Shown here piece after piece: positions 1 to 7,987 of a DNA stretch of 64,000 nucleotides (position 1 is the stretch's first letter; each line of letters begins with the position of its first letter). The position numbers and the translations under genes were made by a program. The notes below the pieces were generated by a model. The model searched no databases, had not been told where the DNA came from, and saw nothing but the letters and a program-made list of their open reading frames with translations. The stretch lies in the NCBI RefSeq assembly GCF_001953745.1, contig NZ_LWLN01000001.1:1178001-1242000 (forward strand), given 5' to 3'. The DNA is from Natrinema saccharevitans (GTDB lineage Archaea > Halobacteriota > Halobacteria > Halobacteriales > Natrialbaceae).

Positions 1-183
1 GGCGTTGTCCTGGACGTTCGCTCCCTCGCCGACGACGATCCGGCCGTGATCGCCCCGGATCGTGACGTTCGGCCAGACGCTCGCGTCTTCCTCGATGACG
101 ACGTCGCCGATGACGACCGCCGCGTCGTCGACGTACGCCGAGTCGGCGACCTGCGGTTCCGTCCCGTCGAACGATCGTAACAT
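1..183 (-). CDS. Gamma-carbonic-anhydrase-like hexapeptide protein (3' truncated by window)
   Basis: Only the first 61 codons are inside the window. The peptide starts MLRSFDGTEPQVADSAYV and continues through alternating short beta segments (VVIGDVVIEEDASVW, then VTIRGDHGRIVVGEGANVQD), the left-handed beta-helix signature of the gamma-class carbonic anhydrase / YrdA family. These trimeric cytosolic proteins usually bind a metal through histidines, most of which would lie in the missing part, so enzymatic activity cannot be judged. The ATG at 181-183 is the only sensible start, because the protein begins directly in the conserved region. Confidence 0.85.
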   Translation of the reverse strand, partial: MLRSFDGTEPQVADSAYVDDAAVVIGDVVIEEDASVWPNVTIRGDHGRIVVGEGANVQDNA

Positions 184-527
184 GGCTGTTCCTGTCTCGA
201 GGACGCTCTTGAACCTGCCCATCCCGACTCGCACGCGCGCCGTCGTCGAGCGGTCTCGACGCGAGGGAAATCGGCTCGACCGACCGGCTCCGAGCGCGCA
301 GCGCCGCAGGGTGGCCGATGCTGCCGACTCTCGGGATTCGTTCGGCTCGAGACCCAATACATTTTGGCAGTAGGGCTAATGCAGTTTCTCCCCAAGATGG
401 AAACGGCGACACGCCATCGTCGCACCGACGGCCGCGTGTCGCCTGTCATCCCCCCGAACCTACCGCGGTTCGGTACTTCCCCCTTTCCGTTTCGTCCCCT
501 CCCTTCCACCCATCCCGTCCGCTGGCG
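184..527. other. Intergenic stretch, no gene recognised
   Basis: This stretch lies between the start of the carbonic-anhydrase-like gene and the end of the DUF3006-like gene, both on the minus strand. Open frames exist on both strands but give low-complexity arginine/proline-rich translations typical of shadows in GC-rich DNA. A TATA-like AT patch near 355-368 is not followed by a convincing gene. I see no RNA gene. Confidence 0.5.
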
Positions 528-872
528 CTACTCGTCGGGCAACCGCTCGGAGAGCCGGTCGAATCGCTCCCGGGCGGACGCCCGACGCTCCCCTTCCGCG
601 TCCGCCCGGTAGCTCGCCTCGAGCAGCGTTCCGTCCGTATCGACGCGAACCGCGAAGACGGCCCCCTCGTGACGGCCCTCGGCCGGCAGGGCGTCGACGC
701 CGACGACGAGTTCGTCGACGACGGTCGCCCGTCCGGGTTCGGCTCCGTCCCCGGGTTCCTCGCCGGCCGCGTTCTCGGTCGCTCGGTCGTCGTCCCCGCC
801 GTCCTCGAGCAACAGCACCGCTCGTTCCCCGTCGACGATCCGGTCGAGGACCCCGGTGTAGGGTTCGCTCAT
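528..872 (-). CDS. DUF3006-like small protein coupled to the MBL gene
   Basis: A 114-residue acidic protein. The N-terminus (MSEPYTGVLDRIVDGERAVL) and following strand-rich stretch look like the DUF3006 family, small beta proteins whose N-terminal pattern is 'DRIVDGxxAVLLLE'. A disordered acidic linker (about residues 25-50) separates it from the second half. Its ATG overlaps the TGA of the upstream MBL gene by 4 nt, so the two are co-translated. DUF3006 genes commonly sit beside ComEC/Rec2-like MBL hydrolases, which is exactly the context here. The function is unknown; a role linked to the secreted hydrolase is inferred from the coupling. Confidence 0.75.
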   Translation of the reverse strand: MSEPYTGVLDRIVDGERAVLLLEDGGDDDRATENAAGEEPGDGAEPGRATVVDELVVGVDALPAEGRHEGAVFAVRVDTDGTLLEASYRADAEGERRASARERFDRLSERLPDE

Positions 873-1936
873 CGAGGGAGCGTACGGGCGGGAGCGCCAT
901 CAAACGAGGGTCGGACCTCGTTGGCGCGTGGGCGGTCGAGCCCATCCGGTGCGGCCGCGAGCGACGACTGTGCGGCCGCGAGCGACGACTGTGCGTCCGC
1001 CTTCCGCTCGAGCAGCGCCTCGGGAGCCGTCGGCCCCTCGCGTTCGGTCGCGACGTCGATCTCGTTTCCGTCGGTCGCGAGGACGACGGTCCCGTGGACG
1101 CCGGTCCAGTAGGTCTCGACGCCACGGTCGGCGAAGGCCGCCAGCACCTCGTCGTGGGGGTGGCCGTACCGCGAGTCGAGCGGGCTCGAGACGACGGCTA
1201 CCTCGGGGGCGACTGCGTCGAGCAAGGGGGCGCTCGAGGAAGTCGAGGAGCCGTGGTGGCCCGCCTGATAGGCGTCGGCCGCGAGGTCGTCGCCGCGCGT
1301 TTCGACCAGTCGCCGTTCGGTCCGCTCGGCGATATCGCCGGTCGCCAGATAGGAGAAATCGCCGTACTCGAGGGCGAGGACGATGCCGTTGGCGTCGACG
1401 TCGCCGCTCGTCTCGTTCTCGGGCGGGTTCAAGACGGTCGCCGTGAGATCGTCGCTCTCGAGCGGGAGACGATCGCCCGCCGCGACTTCGTACAGCGTCA
1501 CGTCGTGGGCCTCGATCGCGTCGAGATACGCGTCGTAGGTCGCGGTCGTGTGCGGGACGCCGGAGTCGTAGACCGCGCCGACGCCCTCGCCCTCTGTCTC
1601 GAGGGATTCGATGACGGCGGGGTGGCCGCCGATGTGATCCGCGTGGCCGTGAGTCGTGACCAGATGGTCGATCCGGTCGATGTCGCGGGCCTCGAGGTAG
1701 TCGATAACCGTCTCGCCGTCGTCGCGGTAGTCGCCGGTGTCTATCAGGATCGTCTCGTTCGACGGCGTGACCACGAGCGTCGAGTCGGCCTGCCCGACGT
1801 CGATGTGGTGGATCTCGAGGTCGCCGCTGCGTTCGACCGCGGCGGTTCCGTCGCCGTCGTCCGTGCCGAACCCGCCGCTACAACCGGCGAGGACGAGCAG
1901 CCCCGCGATCGCGACGACCGTGATGGTTCGCCCCAT
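869..1936 (-). CDS. Secreted ComEC/Rec2-like metallo-beta-lactamase-fold lipoprotein
   Basis: 355 residues. A hydrophobic signal ending in the lipobox LAGC (Cys19) predicts a lipid-anchored protein outside the membrane. The MBL core follows: HHIDVGQADSTLV, the metal motif [11 protein letters not shown], then GHHGSS and HDEV motifs, as in the C-terminal hydrolase domain of ComEC/Rec2 proteins, but with no membrane channel domain. Such stand-alone MBL lipoproteins are predicted nucleases or phosphodiesterases; the substrate is unknown. The C-terminal tail contains a tandem 7-residue repeat (AQSSLAA twice) encoded by an exact 21-bp duplication. It is the first gene of a two-gene operon with the DUF3006-like gene. 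The ATG is at 1934-1936. Confidence 0.88.
   Translation of the reverse strand: MGRTITVVAIAGLLVLAGCSGGFGTDDGDGTAAVERSGDLEIHHIDVGQADSTLVVTPSNETILIDTGDYRDDGETVIDYLEARDIDRIDHLVTTHGHADHIGGHPAVIESLETEGEGVGAVYDSGVPHTTATYDAYLDAIEAHDVTLYEVAAGDRLPLESDDLTATVLNPPENETSGDVDANGIVLALEYGDFSYLATGDIAERTERRLVETRGDDLAADAYQAGHHGSSTSSSAPLLDAVAPEVAVVSSPLDSRYGHPHDEVLAAFADRGVETYWTGVHGTVVLATDGNEIDVATEREGPTAPEALLERKADAQSSLAAAQSSLAAAPDGLDRPRANEVRPSFDGAPARTLPR
950..991. repeat. Exact tandem 21-bp duplication inside the MBL lipoprotein gene
   Basis: Bases 950-970 are repeated without change at 971-991. The duplication is a multiple of three and adds seven residues to the disordered C-terminal tail. It looks like a recent slippage or tandem duplication event. 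Confidence 0.9.
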
Positions 1937-2084
1937 TCGTGTCCGTGACGGACGGCCTCGAGGGCAATGGGGGTTCGGACCCCTGCGATCGAGAAACTGC
2001 TCGGGCGGCTGACTCGAACGGAGAGTCGTCGACGGCCGCGAAACGGGGGCGATGGCCGCGGGACCGGACCGTCGGTGGCAGTCC

Positions 2085-2480
2085 TCAGAACGCGTCGCCC
2101 TCGAAGCTCGCCTCCGCGTGCAGCCCGTCTTTCAGCGCGTCGTGGACCTTGCAGAGTTCGAAGGCCCGCTCGAGGATCTCCTCGCCGGTGTCGTCGTCGA
2201 CGTCGGCTTCCACCCGGATGTCGAAGGCGATCGACTCGAGTTTGTCGTCGTCGTTGAGGTCGCCGTCGATGTCGATCTCGATCCGACCGAGATCGTCGGC
2301 CCCGCGCTGCTGGCCGCCGACCCGCAGCGCCGGCACGTAACAGGAGCCGTAGGCCGCAAGCAGCGTCTCGAGCGTGTCGGGTGCCGCCTCGCCGTTGGCG
2401 TCGACGGTCGTCTCGAAGTCGCGGATCTCGTTGGTCGCGCTGTACCCCTCGTCGGAAACGGTGGTGACCTGCTTCGCCAT
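2085..2480 (-). CDS. OsmC family peroxiredoxin-like protein
   Basis: 131 residues beginning MAKQVTTVSDEGYSATNEIR. The two conserved cysteines of the OsmC/Ohr fold are present: one in the helix motif AAYGSCYVPALR, the second in ELCKVHDAL. The family reduces organic hydroperoxides with this thiol pair as homodimers in the cytosol. The length matches the family. The ATG at 2478-2480 is chosen because the frame upstream is low complexity. It is probably monocistronic; the neighbours are on the other strand or well separated. Confidence 0.88.
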   Translation of the reverse strand: MAKQVTTVSDEGYSATNEIRDFETTVDANGEAAPDTLETLLAAYGSCYVPALRVGGQQRGADDLGRIEIDIDGDLNDDDKLESIAFDIRVEADVDDDTGEEILERAFELCKVHDALKDGLHAEASFEGDAF

Positions 2481-2615
2481 GGCACTCGAGTCGTCCACGA
2501 GCGACGGCGTAAACGTTTGGTGGGGGTTCCGCGGCGGCCGAGATCCGCGGCGTCGGGCCTGCGCTTGCAGTGCGGTTCGCCTTGTCGGTTGCGGGCCAAC
2601 GTCCGCGGACGAACG

Positions 2616-2819
2616 ATGGGGACGCTCGACAGACGGTCGATCAACGGGCTCAGTATCCGCTCGACGCTGGTCGACAGTGCGATGGCGGTCCGGCGGGGGC
2701 GGCCGAAGAGCGCGCTCGTGCTCCTCGGCGCGGCCGCGCTCTCCGCTCGAGTCCCGGGTATCGGAACGGCCGCGTCGCTGTGTCTCCGGGTGATGCGGCG
2801 ACTCCGTCGGTCGGGGTGA
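2616..2819 (+). CDS. Small basic hypothetical protein upstream of the membrane hydrolase
   Basis: A 67-residue protein from the ATG at 2616. It has a polar basic N-terminus, a central apolar stretch (SALVLLGAAALSARV) that could be one short membrane segment, and an Arg-rich tail (RVMRRLRRSG). I do not recognise the family. The stop lies 4 nt before the ATG of the membrane-bound hydrolase gene, which argues for co-transcription and for the gene being real. No SD sequence was noted. Confidence 0.5.
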   Translation: MGTLDRRSINGLSIRSTLVDSAMAVRRGRPKSALVLLGAAALSARVPGIGTAASLCLRVMRRLRRSG

Positions 2820-2823
2820 GCCG

Positions 2824-3408
2824 ATGGTCGACGTCACCGGACACCTCGCGATGGCGCTGTTGTTCGCCGCGCCGGCGTGGCTCGTCTGGGGCCGCCGAGC
2901 AGCGCTCGCGTTCGCCGGCTTCACGCTGGTGACGGCCATGCTCCCGGACACCGATCTGGTCCTGCAGGGCGTCCTGCCGATCACCCATCACGGCGTGACC
3001 CATACCCTGCTGTTCGTGGCGCTGAGCAGCGTCCTCGCCGGGGCGGTCGCGGCCCGCTCTCTCACCGACTGGGTCAACGCCACCCGCTGGATCCGAAGCA
3101 CCGATATCGGGAGCGAGACGGTCTTCGCGTTCGCGACGGGCGGACTGCTTACCGGCGGTATCAGCCACCTGTTCGCGGACGTCCTCTCCGCGCCGGACGT
3201 CGCGGCCCCGCTCTCGCCGTTCTGGCCGCTGTACCCGGAGCCGATCGTCGTCGACGTCATCTACTACGATTCGCCCGTCTGGAACGTCGGCCTGTTCGGC
3301 GTCGCCGTCGCCCTCCACCTGCTGCTCGTCTGGGACGACCGCTATCCGCTCGAGACGCGCTATCGGATCGGCGGTCGCGAGTCGTCTCACACGAGCGGCG
3401 ACGACTGA
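2824..3408 (+). CDS. Membrane-bound metal-dependent hydrolase (YdjM/DUF457 type)
   Basis: 194 residues with about four to five hydrophobic segments. The conserved HGVTHTLLF motif after MLPDTDLVLQG, and a later GGISHLFADVL, are the metal-ligand His/Asp motifs of the LexA-regulated, membrane-bound YdjM/DUF457 family. The biochemical role of the family is poorly known; hydrolase activity is inferred from the metal motifs. It probably shares a transcript with the 67-residue gene 4 nt upstream. Confidence 0.85.
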   Translation: MVDVTGHLAMALLFAAPAWLVWGRRAALAFAGFTLVTAMLPDTDLVLQGVLPITHHGVTHTLLFVALSSVLAGAVAARSLTDWVNATRWIRSTDIGSETVFAFATGGLLTGGISHLFADVLSAPDVAAPLSPFWPLYPEPIVVDVIYYDSPVWNVGLFGVAVALHLLLVWDDRYPLETRYRIGGRESSHTSGDD

Positions 3409-3504
3409 CGGCGCGGCCGGAAACGGACCCATAGTGCGACGGTTCGAACGAAAAAACGATCGTCGGTCGGACTCGAATCCCCTGTTCGAGGCGGCGATGC
3501 CAGC

Positions 3505-4233
3505 TCAGCCCTCGAGTTCGAACGGCTCGTCGGCCTCGAGCGCGTGGACCTCGGCGTCGGTCCCGGTGCCGCGGACCTCGCTGGCGAAGTCCTCGGGATC
3601 CTGTTCGATCGGCGGGAAGGTGTCGTAGTGCTGCGGGAAGGCGTGGTCGACGTCGAGCCAGTCGACGGCGACGGCGGCCTGCTGGGGCCCCATCGTGAAG
3701 TGGTCGCCGATCGGGACGATCGCCGCGTCGGGCTCGAGGTAGGGGCCGATGACGTCTTTCATCTCGCTCATCAGGCTGGTGTCGCCGGCGTTGTAGATCG
3801 TCGTCGAGTCCTCGTCGCTGACTTGCGTGGGCTTCGTGTCCGAGATGACGAAGCCGGCGGGCATGCCGCCGCTTTCGTCGTTTTCGGTCATGATCCCGTT
3901 GGTGTGGTCGGCGCGGGTCATGGTGACGTAGGCGTCGCCGCACTCGACGGTTCCCCCGAGGTTCATCCCCATGCCGCCGACGGCGTCATCGAAGCCGAAC
4001 TCGTCTTCGCAGTAGGAGACGATCTCCGGCGTCGCGACCAGCGTCGCGTCGGAGAACTCGCCCGCGTGGGCGATGTGATCCGCGTGGCCGTGTGTCAACA
4101 GCACGTAATCCGGCGTATCGACATCCGCCGGCTCCAGATCCGTCTTCGGATTGTCGAAGAACGGATCGATCAGCAGCTCCGTCTCCCCCACGGTGACGTG
4201 CCACGTCGAGTGGCCGTGCCAGGTAAGTTCCAT
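3505..4233 (-). CDS. UPF0173-type metal-dependent hydrolase (MBL fold)
   Basis: 242 residues. The start [13 protein letters not shown] and motif [13 protein letters not shown] are diagnostic for the UPF0173 (YtkL/UlaG-like) branch of the MBL superfamily. Downstream ligands are visible in [18 protein letters not shown] and GDHFTMGP. The protein is cytosolic and its substrate is unknown. On the coding strand an AT-rich TATA element (about 4260-4270) sits about 27 bp upstream of the ATG, consistent with a leaderless transcript. Confidence 0.9.
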   Translation of the reverse strand: MELTWHGHSTWHVTVGETELLIDPFFDNPKTDLEPADVDTPDYVLLTHGHADHIAHAGEFSDATLVATPEIVSYCEDEFGFDDAVGGMGMNLGGTVECGDAYVTMTRADHTNGIMTENDESGGMPAGFVISDTKPTQVSDEDSTTIYNAGDTSLMSEMKDVIGPYLEPDAAIVPIGDHFTMGPQQAAVAVDWLDVDHAFPQHYDTFPPIEQDPEDFASEVRGTGTDAEVHALEADEPFELEG

Positions 4234-4383
4234 AGCATCCGATCAATTGGGGCGAATACAACTTAAAACTGGGCGAGGCGGACGATCCCTCGAGTCGACG
4301 GTCCGTGACCTCGCGGTCAACGGGTGTCTGGCCCACCGTCCCAGACCGTCGGCCCGCCGTCTCCGGGTGGACGATCACCACAA

Positions 4384-4391
4384 TTTATACC
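4384..4391 (+). promoter_or_regulatory. Orphan TATA element (TTTATACC) with no gene directly after it
   Basis: This is a strong haloarchaeal-type TATA box in the 326-bp space between the UPF0173 gene and the next plus-strand gene at 4560, which has its own TATA at 4533-4540. Initiation would fall near 4412-4416. Only a 19-codon frame (ATG near 4442) follows before 4500. It may drive a small RNA, a short peptide or a longer leader. Confidence 0.35.
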
Positions 4392-4532
4392 TCCGCCCTC
4401 GCTACGCCAGCAAGCCGCAGGCGAACTGACACACCACGCATGCGGCGGTGGTCCTCGCGGCCGGCCCCGACCGGTCGCTGCGGGGGTCACTGGCTTTAGG
4501 CAGGCGTTGATCGACCCGCGATGCCGTGGCGT

Positions 4533-4540
4533 TTTTTAGC
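4533..4540 (+). promoter_or_regulatory. TATA box (T-rich TTTTTTAG) of the 87-residue protein gene
   Basis: This T-rich box lies about 25 bp before the ATG at 4560. The spacing predicts transcription starting at or next to that ATG, which decides against the in-frame upstream ATG at 4521. Confidence 0.6.
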
Positions 4541-4559
4541 TCCGGTCCGTACGGCGACC

Positions 4560-4823
4560 ATGCTCGCGCTCACGCTCGAGGAGTTCATGGTAGAGTTGAA
4601 CGACGGTGCGATCAAGAACGTCGGGCCGAACAACAAGGCGGCGACGGCCAAGCTGTTCGACGTCGAGTCGGCCGAAGCGCGGGAGTTCGGCGACAAGCGC
4701 GTCAAGCTCGTCTTCGAGGACGAGGACGACAACGAGATCCAGATCTCGCTGTTCCCGGAGGACGTCCGGAAGTTAGTCGACGACATCGAGCGCCTCGAGG
4801 AGGAGTCGCCGGTTTTCGACTGA
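4560..4823 (+). CDS. Conserved acidic hypothetical protein
   Basis: An 87-residue protein (MLALTLEEFMVELNDGAIKN...). It is acidic, with alternating predicted strands and a C-terminal helix (VRKLVDDIERLEEES), and no Cys or membrane segment. I do not recognise a named domain. The start at 4560 rather than 4521 is supported by the T-rich TATA at 4533-4540. It lies 79 bp upstream of the OB-fold/DHH gene on the same strand, but that gene has its own promoter. The C-terminal ILE/GLU-rich pattern suggests a small cytosolic alpha/beta protein. Confidence 0.75.
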   Translation: MLALTLEEFMVELNDGAIKNVGPNNKAATAKLFDVESAEAREFGDKRVKLVFEDEDDNEIQISLFPEDVRKLVDDIERLEEESPVFD

Positions 4824-4902
4824 GATCGGGGTCACGAATGGGGTTCGGCTGGCGAACGCATTCCGACAACCGTTTTAGGGCGAAACTGCTTGGTCCGAGT
4901 AG

Positions 4903-7134
4903 ATGGGTAACTGTATCATCTGCGGCACACCCGTTGACGGCGAGATCTGCGAGAGCCACGAGGAGGACGCCGTGTTCGAATTCCGCGGCACCGCTGCCTC
5001 ACAGCTCACCCCCGGTCGGTACTACCGGGGTACCGTCGACGGCTACGCCGACTTCGGTGTCTTCGTCGACATCGGAGATCACGTCACCGGACTGTTGCAC
5101 AGAAGCGAACTCGACCAGCGCCTCGAGAGTCTCGACTGGGAACCGGGCGACGACGTCTTCGTTCAGGTTCTCGACGTTCGGGACAACGGCAACGTCGACC
5201 TCGGCTGGTCGATCCGTCAGCGCGAACGCGAGTTCCGCGGCAAGCTGATCGAGACCGAGGACGACGAGTTCCGGCCCGAAGACCTCGAAGACGATAGTGA
5301 CGCCGGGAACGGCGACGCCGACGCCGGCTCGAACGAGTCGTCGACCGAGGCGGCCGACGGCTCCGACGCCGAACCCGAAGCGCAGGTCACCGACGACCGC
5401 GCTGCGAAGGCCGGCGAGTTGCAGGCCGCCGCCGAGGACACCGAGTCAGACACCGATACCGTCGAGGACAACCAGCCCGCGGCCGCCGAGGCCGCCGGCG
5501 CCGTCGCGAGCAGCGGCTCGGTCGCGACCGAGTCCGCCGCCGCCTCGACTCCCGCGACCGGCGACGCGGCCGACGCCGCGTCCGAGGCCGAGGACGAACC
5601 CGCGCTCAAGCGAACGACCGTCGAAGCCATCGAGAACCAGGTCGGTAGCGTCGTCCGCCTCGAGGGCGAGATCACCGGCGTTCGACAGACGAGCGGTCCG
5701 ACGGTGTTCGAACTGACGGACGAAACCGGCAGCGTCGAGTGTGCGGCGTTCGAGGAGGCCGGCGTTCGCGCCTACCCCAACGTCGAAATCGACGACGTCG
5801 TCGGCCTCGAGGGCGAGGTCGAACACCACCACGGCGATCTGCAGGTCGAAACCGAATCCCTCGACGTTCTCGAGGGCGACGAGCGCGAGCGCGTCGTCGA
5901 CCGCCTCGAGACGGCGATCGAACGCGAGGCCCGACCGGCCGACGTCGCGCCGCTTGCAGACCACGAGGCCGTCGCGGCCGTCGAGGACGCCGTCGCCGAC
6001 GCGGCGACCGCGATCCGACGCGCCGTCATGGAAGCCCGGCCGATCGTCGTCCGCCACGGCGCGACCGCCGACGGCTACGTCGCCGGCGCTGCGATCGAAC
6101 GCGCCGTCCTCCCGCTGATCCGGGAGAAACACACCCGCGACGACGCCGAGTACCACTACTTCGAGCGCCGTCCGCTCGACGGCCGCGTCTACGACATGGA
6201 TGCCGCCACGGGCGACGTCACCTCGATGCTCGAGGCCCGCGACCGACACGGCGAGCAGCTTCCCTTAGTCGTGCTGATCGACGCCGGCTCGACCGTCGAA
6301 TCCGTCGACGGCTACGACCTGCTCTCGCTGTACGACGCCGACTCGCTCGTGATCGACGACAGCCGGGCCGACGAGGAGGTCACCGACGCGGTCGACCTCG
6401 CCGTCGCGCCCTCGCTCGCCGGCGTCGACGTCTCGGACGTGACCTCGACGGCACTGGCGGCCACCGTCGCCGCCCACGTCAACGACGACGTCCGTGCCGA
6501 CCTCGAACACCTCCCCGCGGTCAGCTACTGGGAGGACGCCCCCGAGGCCTACCTCGAGCTCGCCCGCGAGGCCGGCTACGACGAGACCGGAATCTCCGAG
6601 CGCCGCGAGGCCGTCGCGCTGCAGGCCTACTACCAGTCCTACAAGGACAAACGCGAACTCATCATCGACCTGCTGTTCGGCGACGAGGACGCCGAGCGGC
6701 CCCGCGACGGCGACCTCGCGGCTCACGTCTCCGAACAGTTCCGCGACAAGCTCGAGACCGAACTCGAGACGGCCCGCGAGAACCTCTCCGTGCGGGGCGT
6801 CGACGGGGTCACCGTCTCCGTCCTCGACACCGACGCCTTCACGCATCGGTACAACTTCCCGAACACGATCTTGCTGCTGGACGCGCTCCATCGCAGCGAG
6901 CGCGACCGTGCCGACCCGCCGGTCGTCACGCTCGGCGTCGGCGACGACGAACTCCACGTCCGCGCGACCGATCCGGTCGACGTCCGCGAACTCGGCGACG
7001 CGATCGCCGAGGCGGTCCCGAACGGCGGGGTCTCCGTCGTCGGCGGTCAGGACGGCCACGTCGAGTTCCTGCCCGGCGAACGCGATGTGGTTCGTGAGGC
7101 CGCGCTCGAGGCGCTCGGCGAGACGCTCGCGTAA
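4903..7134 (+). CDS. OB-fold/S1 and DHH (RecJ-like) phosphoesterase-family protein
   Basis: 743 residues with an N-terminal zinc-finger-like CIICGTPVDGEICESH (4-19) and an S1 RNA-binding domain (about 35-110). An acidic Ala-rich linker (115-230) and an OB-fold (about 235-320, VGSVVRLEGEITGVR) follow, then a DHH/RecJ-like domain from about 370. RecJ motif I appears as HGATADGYVAGAA, and a DAGST motif follows near residue 457. The position of the DHH triad reads VIDDSRAD, so the motif is not canonical. The family includes single-strand-specific exonucleases and inactive Cdc45-like members; nucleic-acid binding is secure, nuclease activity is not. A TATA near 4874 fits a leaderless start at 4903. 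Confidence 0.88.
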   Translation: MGNCIICGTPVDGEICESHEEDAVFEFRGTAASQLTPGRYYRGTVDGYADFGVFVDIGDHVTGLLHRSELDQRLESLDWEPGDDVFVQVLDVRDNGNVDLGWSIRQREREFRGKLIETEDDEFRPEDLEDDSDAGNGDADAGSNESSTEAADGSDAEPEAQVTDDRAAKAGELQAAAEDTESDTDTVEDNQPAAAEAAGAVASSGSVATESAAASTPATGDAADAASEAEDEPALKRTTVEAIENQVGSVVRLEGEITGVRQTSGPTVFELTDETGSVECAAFEEAGVRAYPNVEIDDVVGLEGEVEHHHGDLQVETESLDVLEGDERERVVDRLETAIEREARPADVAPLADHEAVAAVEDAVADAATAIRRAVMEARPIVVRHGATADGYVAGAAIERAVLPLIREKHTRDDAEYHYFERRPLDGRVYDMDAATGDVTSMLEARDRHGEQLPLVVLIDAGSTVESVDGYDLLSLYDADSLVIDDSRADEEVTDAVDLAVAPSLAGVDVSDVTSTALAATVAAHVNDDVRADLEHLPAVSYWEDAPEAYLELAREAGYDETGISERREAVALQAYYQSYKDKRELIIDLLFGDEDAERPRDGDLAAHVSEQFRDKLETELETARENLSVRGVDGVTVSVLDTDAFTHRYNFPNTILLLDALHRSERDRADPPVVTLGVGDDELHVRATDPVDVRELGDAIAEAVPNGGVSVVGGQDGHVEFLPGERDVVREAALEALGETLA

Positions 7135-7218
7135 GCCCCGTTCTTCCTCCGTCGTCCGCTCGACCCGCGAGCGGCGGCGCTGTGGTGGGGGTCGGAACTC
7201 GAACCGGAACCGCGACCA

Positions 7219-7548
7219 CTAACGCGTTCCGTCCGACGACTCGCACGTGCAGTCGGCTCGCGCGGCCGCCGCGTCGAACCGACCCCCGCGCGTCACCGCG
7301 TCCGCCTCTCGATCGAAGCGGACGAGACCGTCGGCCGCCAGTTCGGGGAGCACGACGTGGTGGAACTCGTAGACGAGCGTGACGTAGGCGTCGCAGTCGA
7401 GGCGTTCGTCGGGGCGGAGAATCGGCGTAGCCTCGAGCGAGCCGTCGTCCGCGAGCGCGGCCAGCACCCGGTCCCGCTGGGCCCTCAACGCGGTCGCGAG
7501 GTCCGTACCGCGTTCTGCCGTTCGGCTATCGGGTCCCACTCGAGACAC
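7219..7548 (-). CDS. DUF7344-like haloarchaeal helix-turn-helix protein
   Basis: 109 residues. The central part (CDAYVTLVYEFHHVVLPELAADGLVRFD) has the 'LxHxHLPxLxxxGLVxFD' shape of the winged-helix DUF7344 family found in haloarchaeal regulators and sensors. It has two C-terminal cysteines (DCTCESS). The start is a GTG (7546-7548), or a second GTG at 7539. Either overlaps the 3' end of the HalOD1 gene, so the two are an operon. The role is inferred as DNA binding or protein interaction; the ligand is unknown. Confidence 0.7.
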   Translation of the reverse strand: MSRVGPDSRTAERGTDLATALRAQRDRVLAALADDGSLEATPILRPDERLDCDAYVTLVYEFHHVVLPELAADGLVRFDREADAVTRGGRFDAAAARADCTCESSDGTR

Positions 7549-7915
7549 CCGTGGTCCCGTCCGGGGCGTTCGCCGCCGGCTGCTCCCCCTGTGAATCGAG
7601 CTCGATCGCGCCAGTGCCGGACACCGTCACCTCGAACCCCTCGTAGGGAAACGAAATCCGAGCCGGTTCCGCGTCGTCGACCGACCCCGGAAAGAGGGAA
7701 TCGAGCGCGGCCGTCTCGACGGCGGTGTGGAGCGGCGCCAGATCGACCGGAGTGGTGCTGCTCGCGACCGCGACCGCTGCGACGACGGCGAGGCTCGACC
7801 GATCGCGGGTCCGATCGTACGTCGCCCGGAACAGCCCCGCGTCGGGATCGAACTCCACGGCGTGCATCGAGTCGACGATCTCGAGGGCATCGATCGAGCC
7901 TGCTGGCGTATTCAT
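7526..7915 (-). CDS. HalOD1 output-domain protein
   Basis: 129 residues. It matches the haloarchaeal HalOD1 output domain: an N-terminal strand with FRATYDRTRDRSSLAVVAAVA, a middle VDLAPLHTAVETAALDSLF, and a terminal ARISFPYEGFEVTVSGTG. HalOD1 proteins are thought to be output modules of two-component-like signalling in haloarchaea, with no enzymatic role known. I chose the ATG at 7913-7915; an in-frame ATG at 7972 is possible, but its extra residues are not part of the domain. The 3' end overlaps the DUF7344-like gene by 23 nt. A TATA-like TTAAAT near 7973 lies upstream. Confidence 0.78.
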   Translation of the reverse strand: MNTPAGSIDALEIVDSMHAVEFDPDAGLFRATYDRTRDRSSLAVVAAVAVASSTTPVDLAPLHTAVETAALDSLFPGSVDDAEPARISFPYEGFEVTVSGTGAIELDSQGEQPAANAPDGTTGVSSGTR

Positions 7916-7987
7916 TACCCGTAAAACGGTATCGACGGTGATGACGGTGGGTTTTGCTCGAGCAACATGCATTTAAGTCGGTCGACC

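Noticed and set aside
1094-1948. Long plus-strand open frame opposite the MBL lipoprotein
   Set aside because: It is a shadow frame on the complement of a well-supported gene; the translation has no domain and follows from the high GC content.
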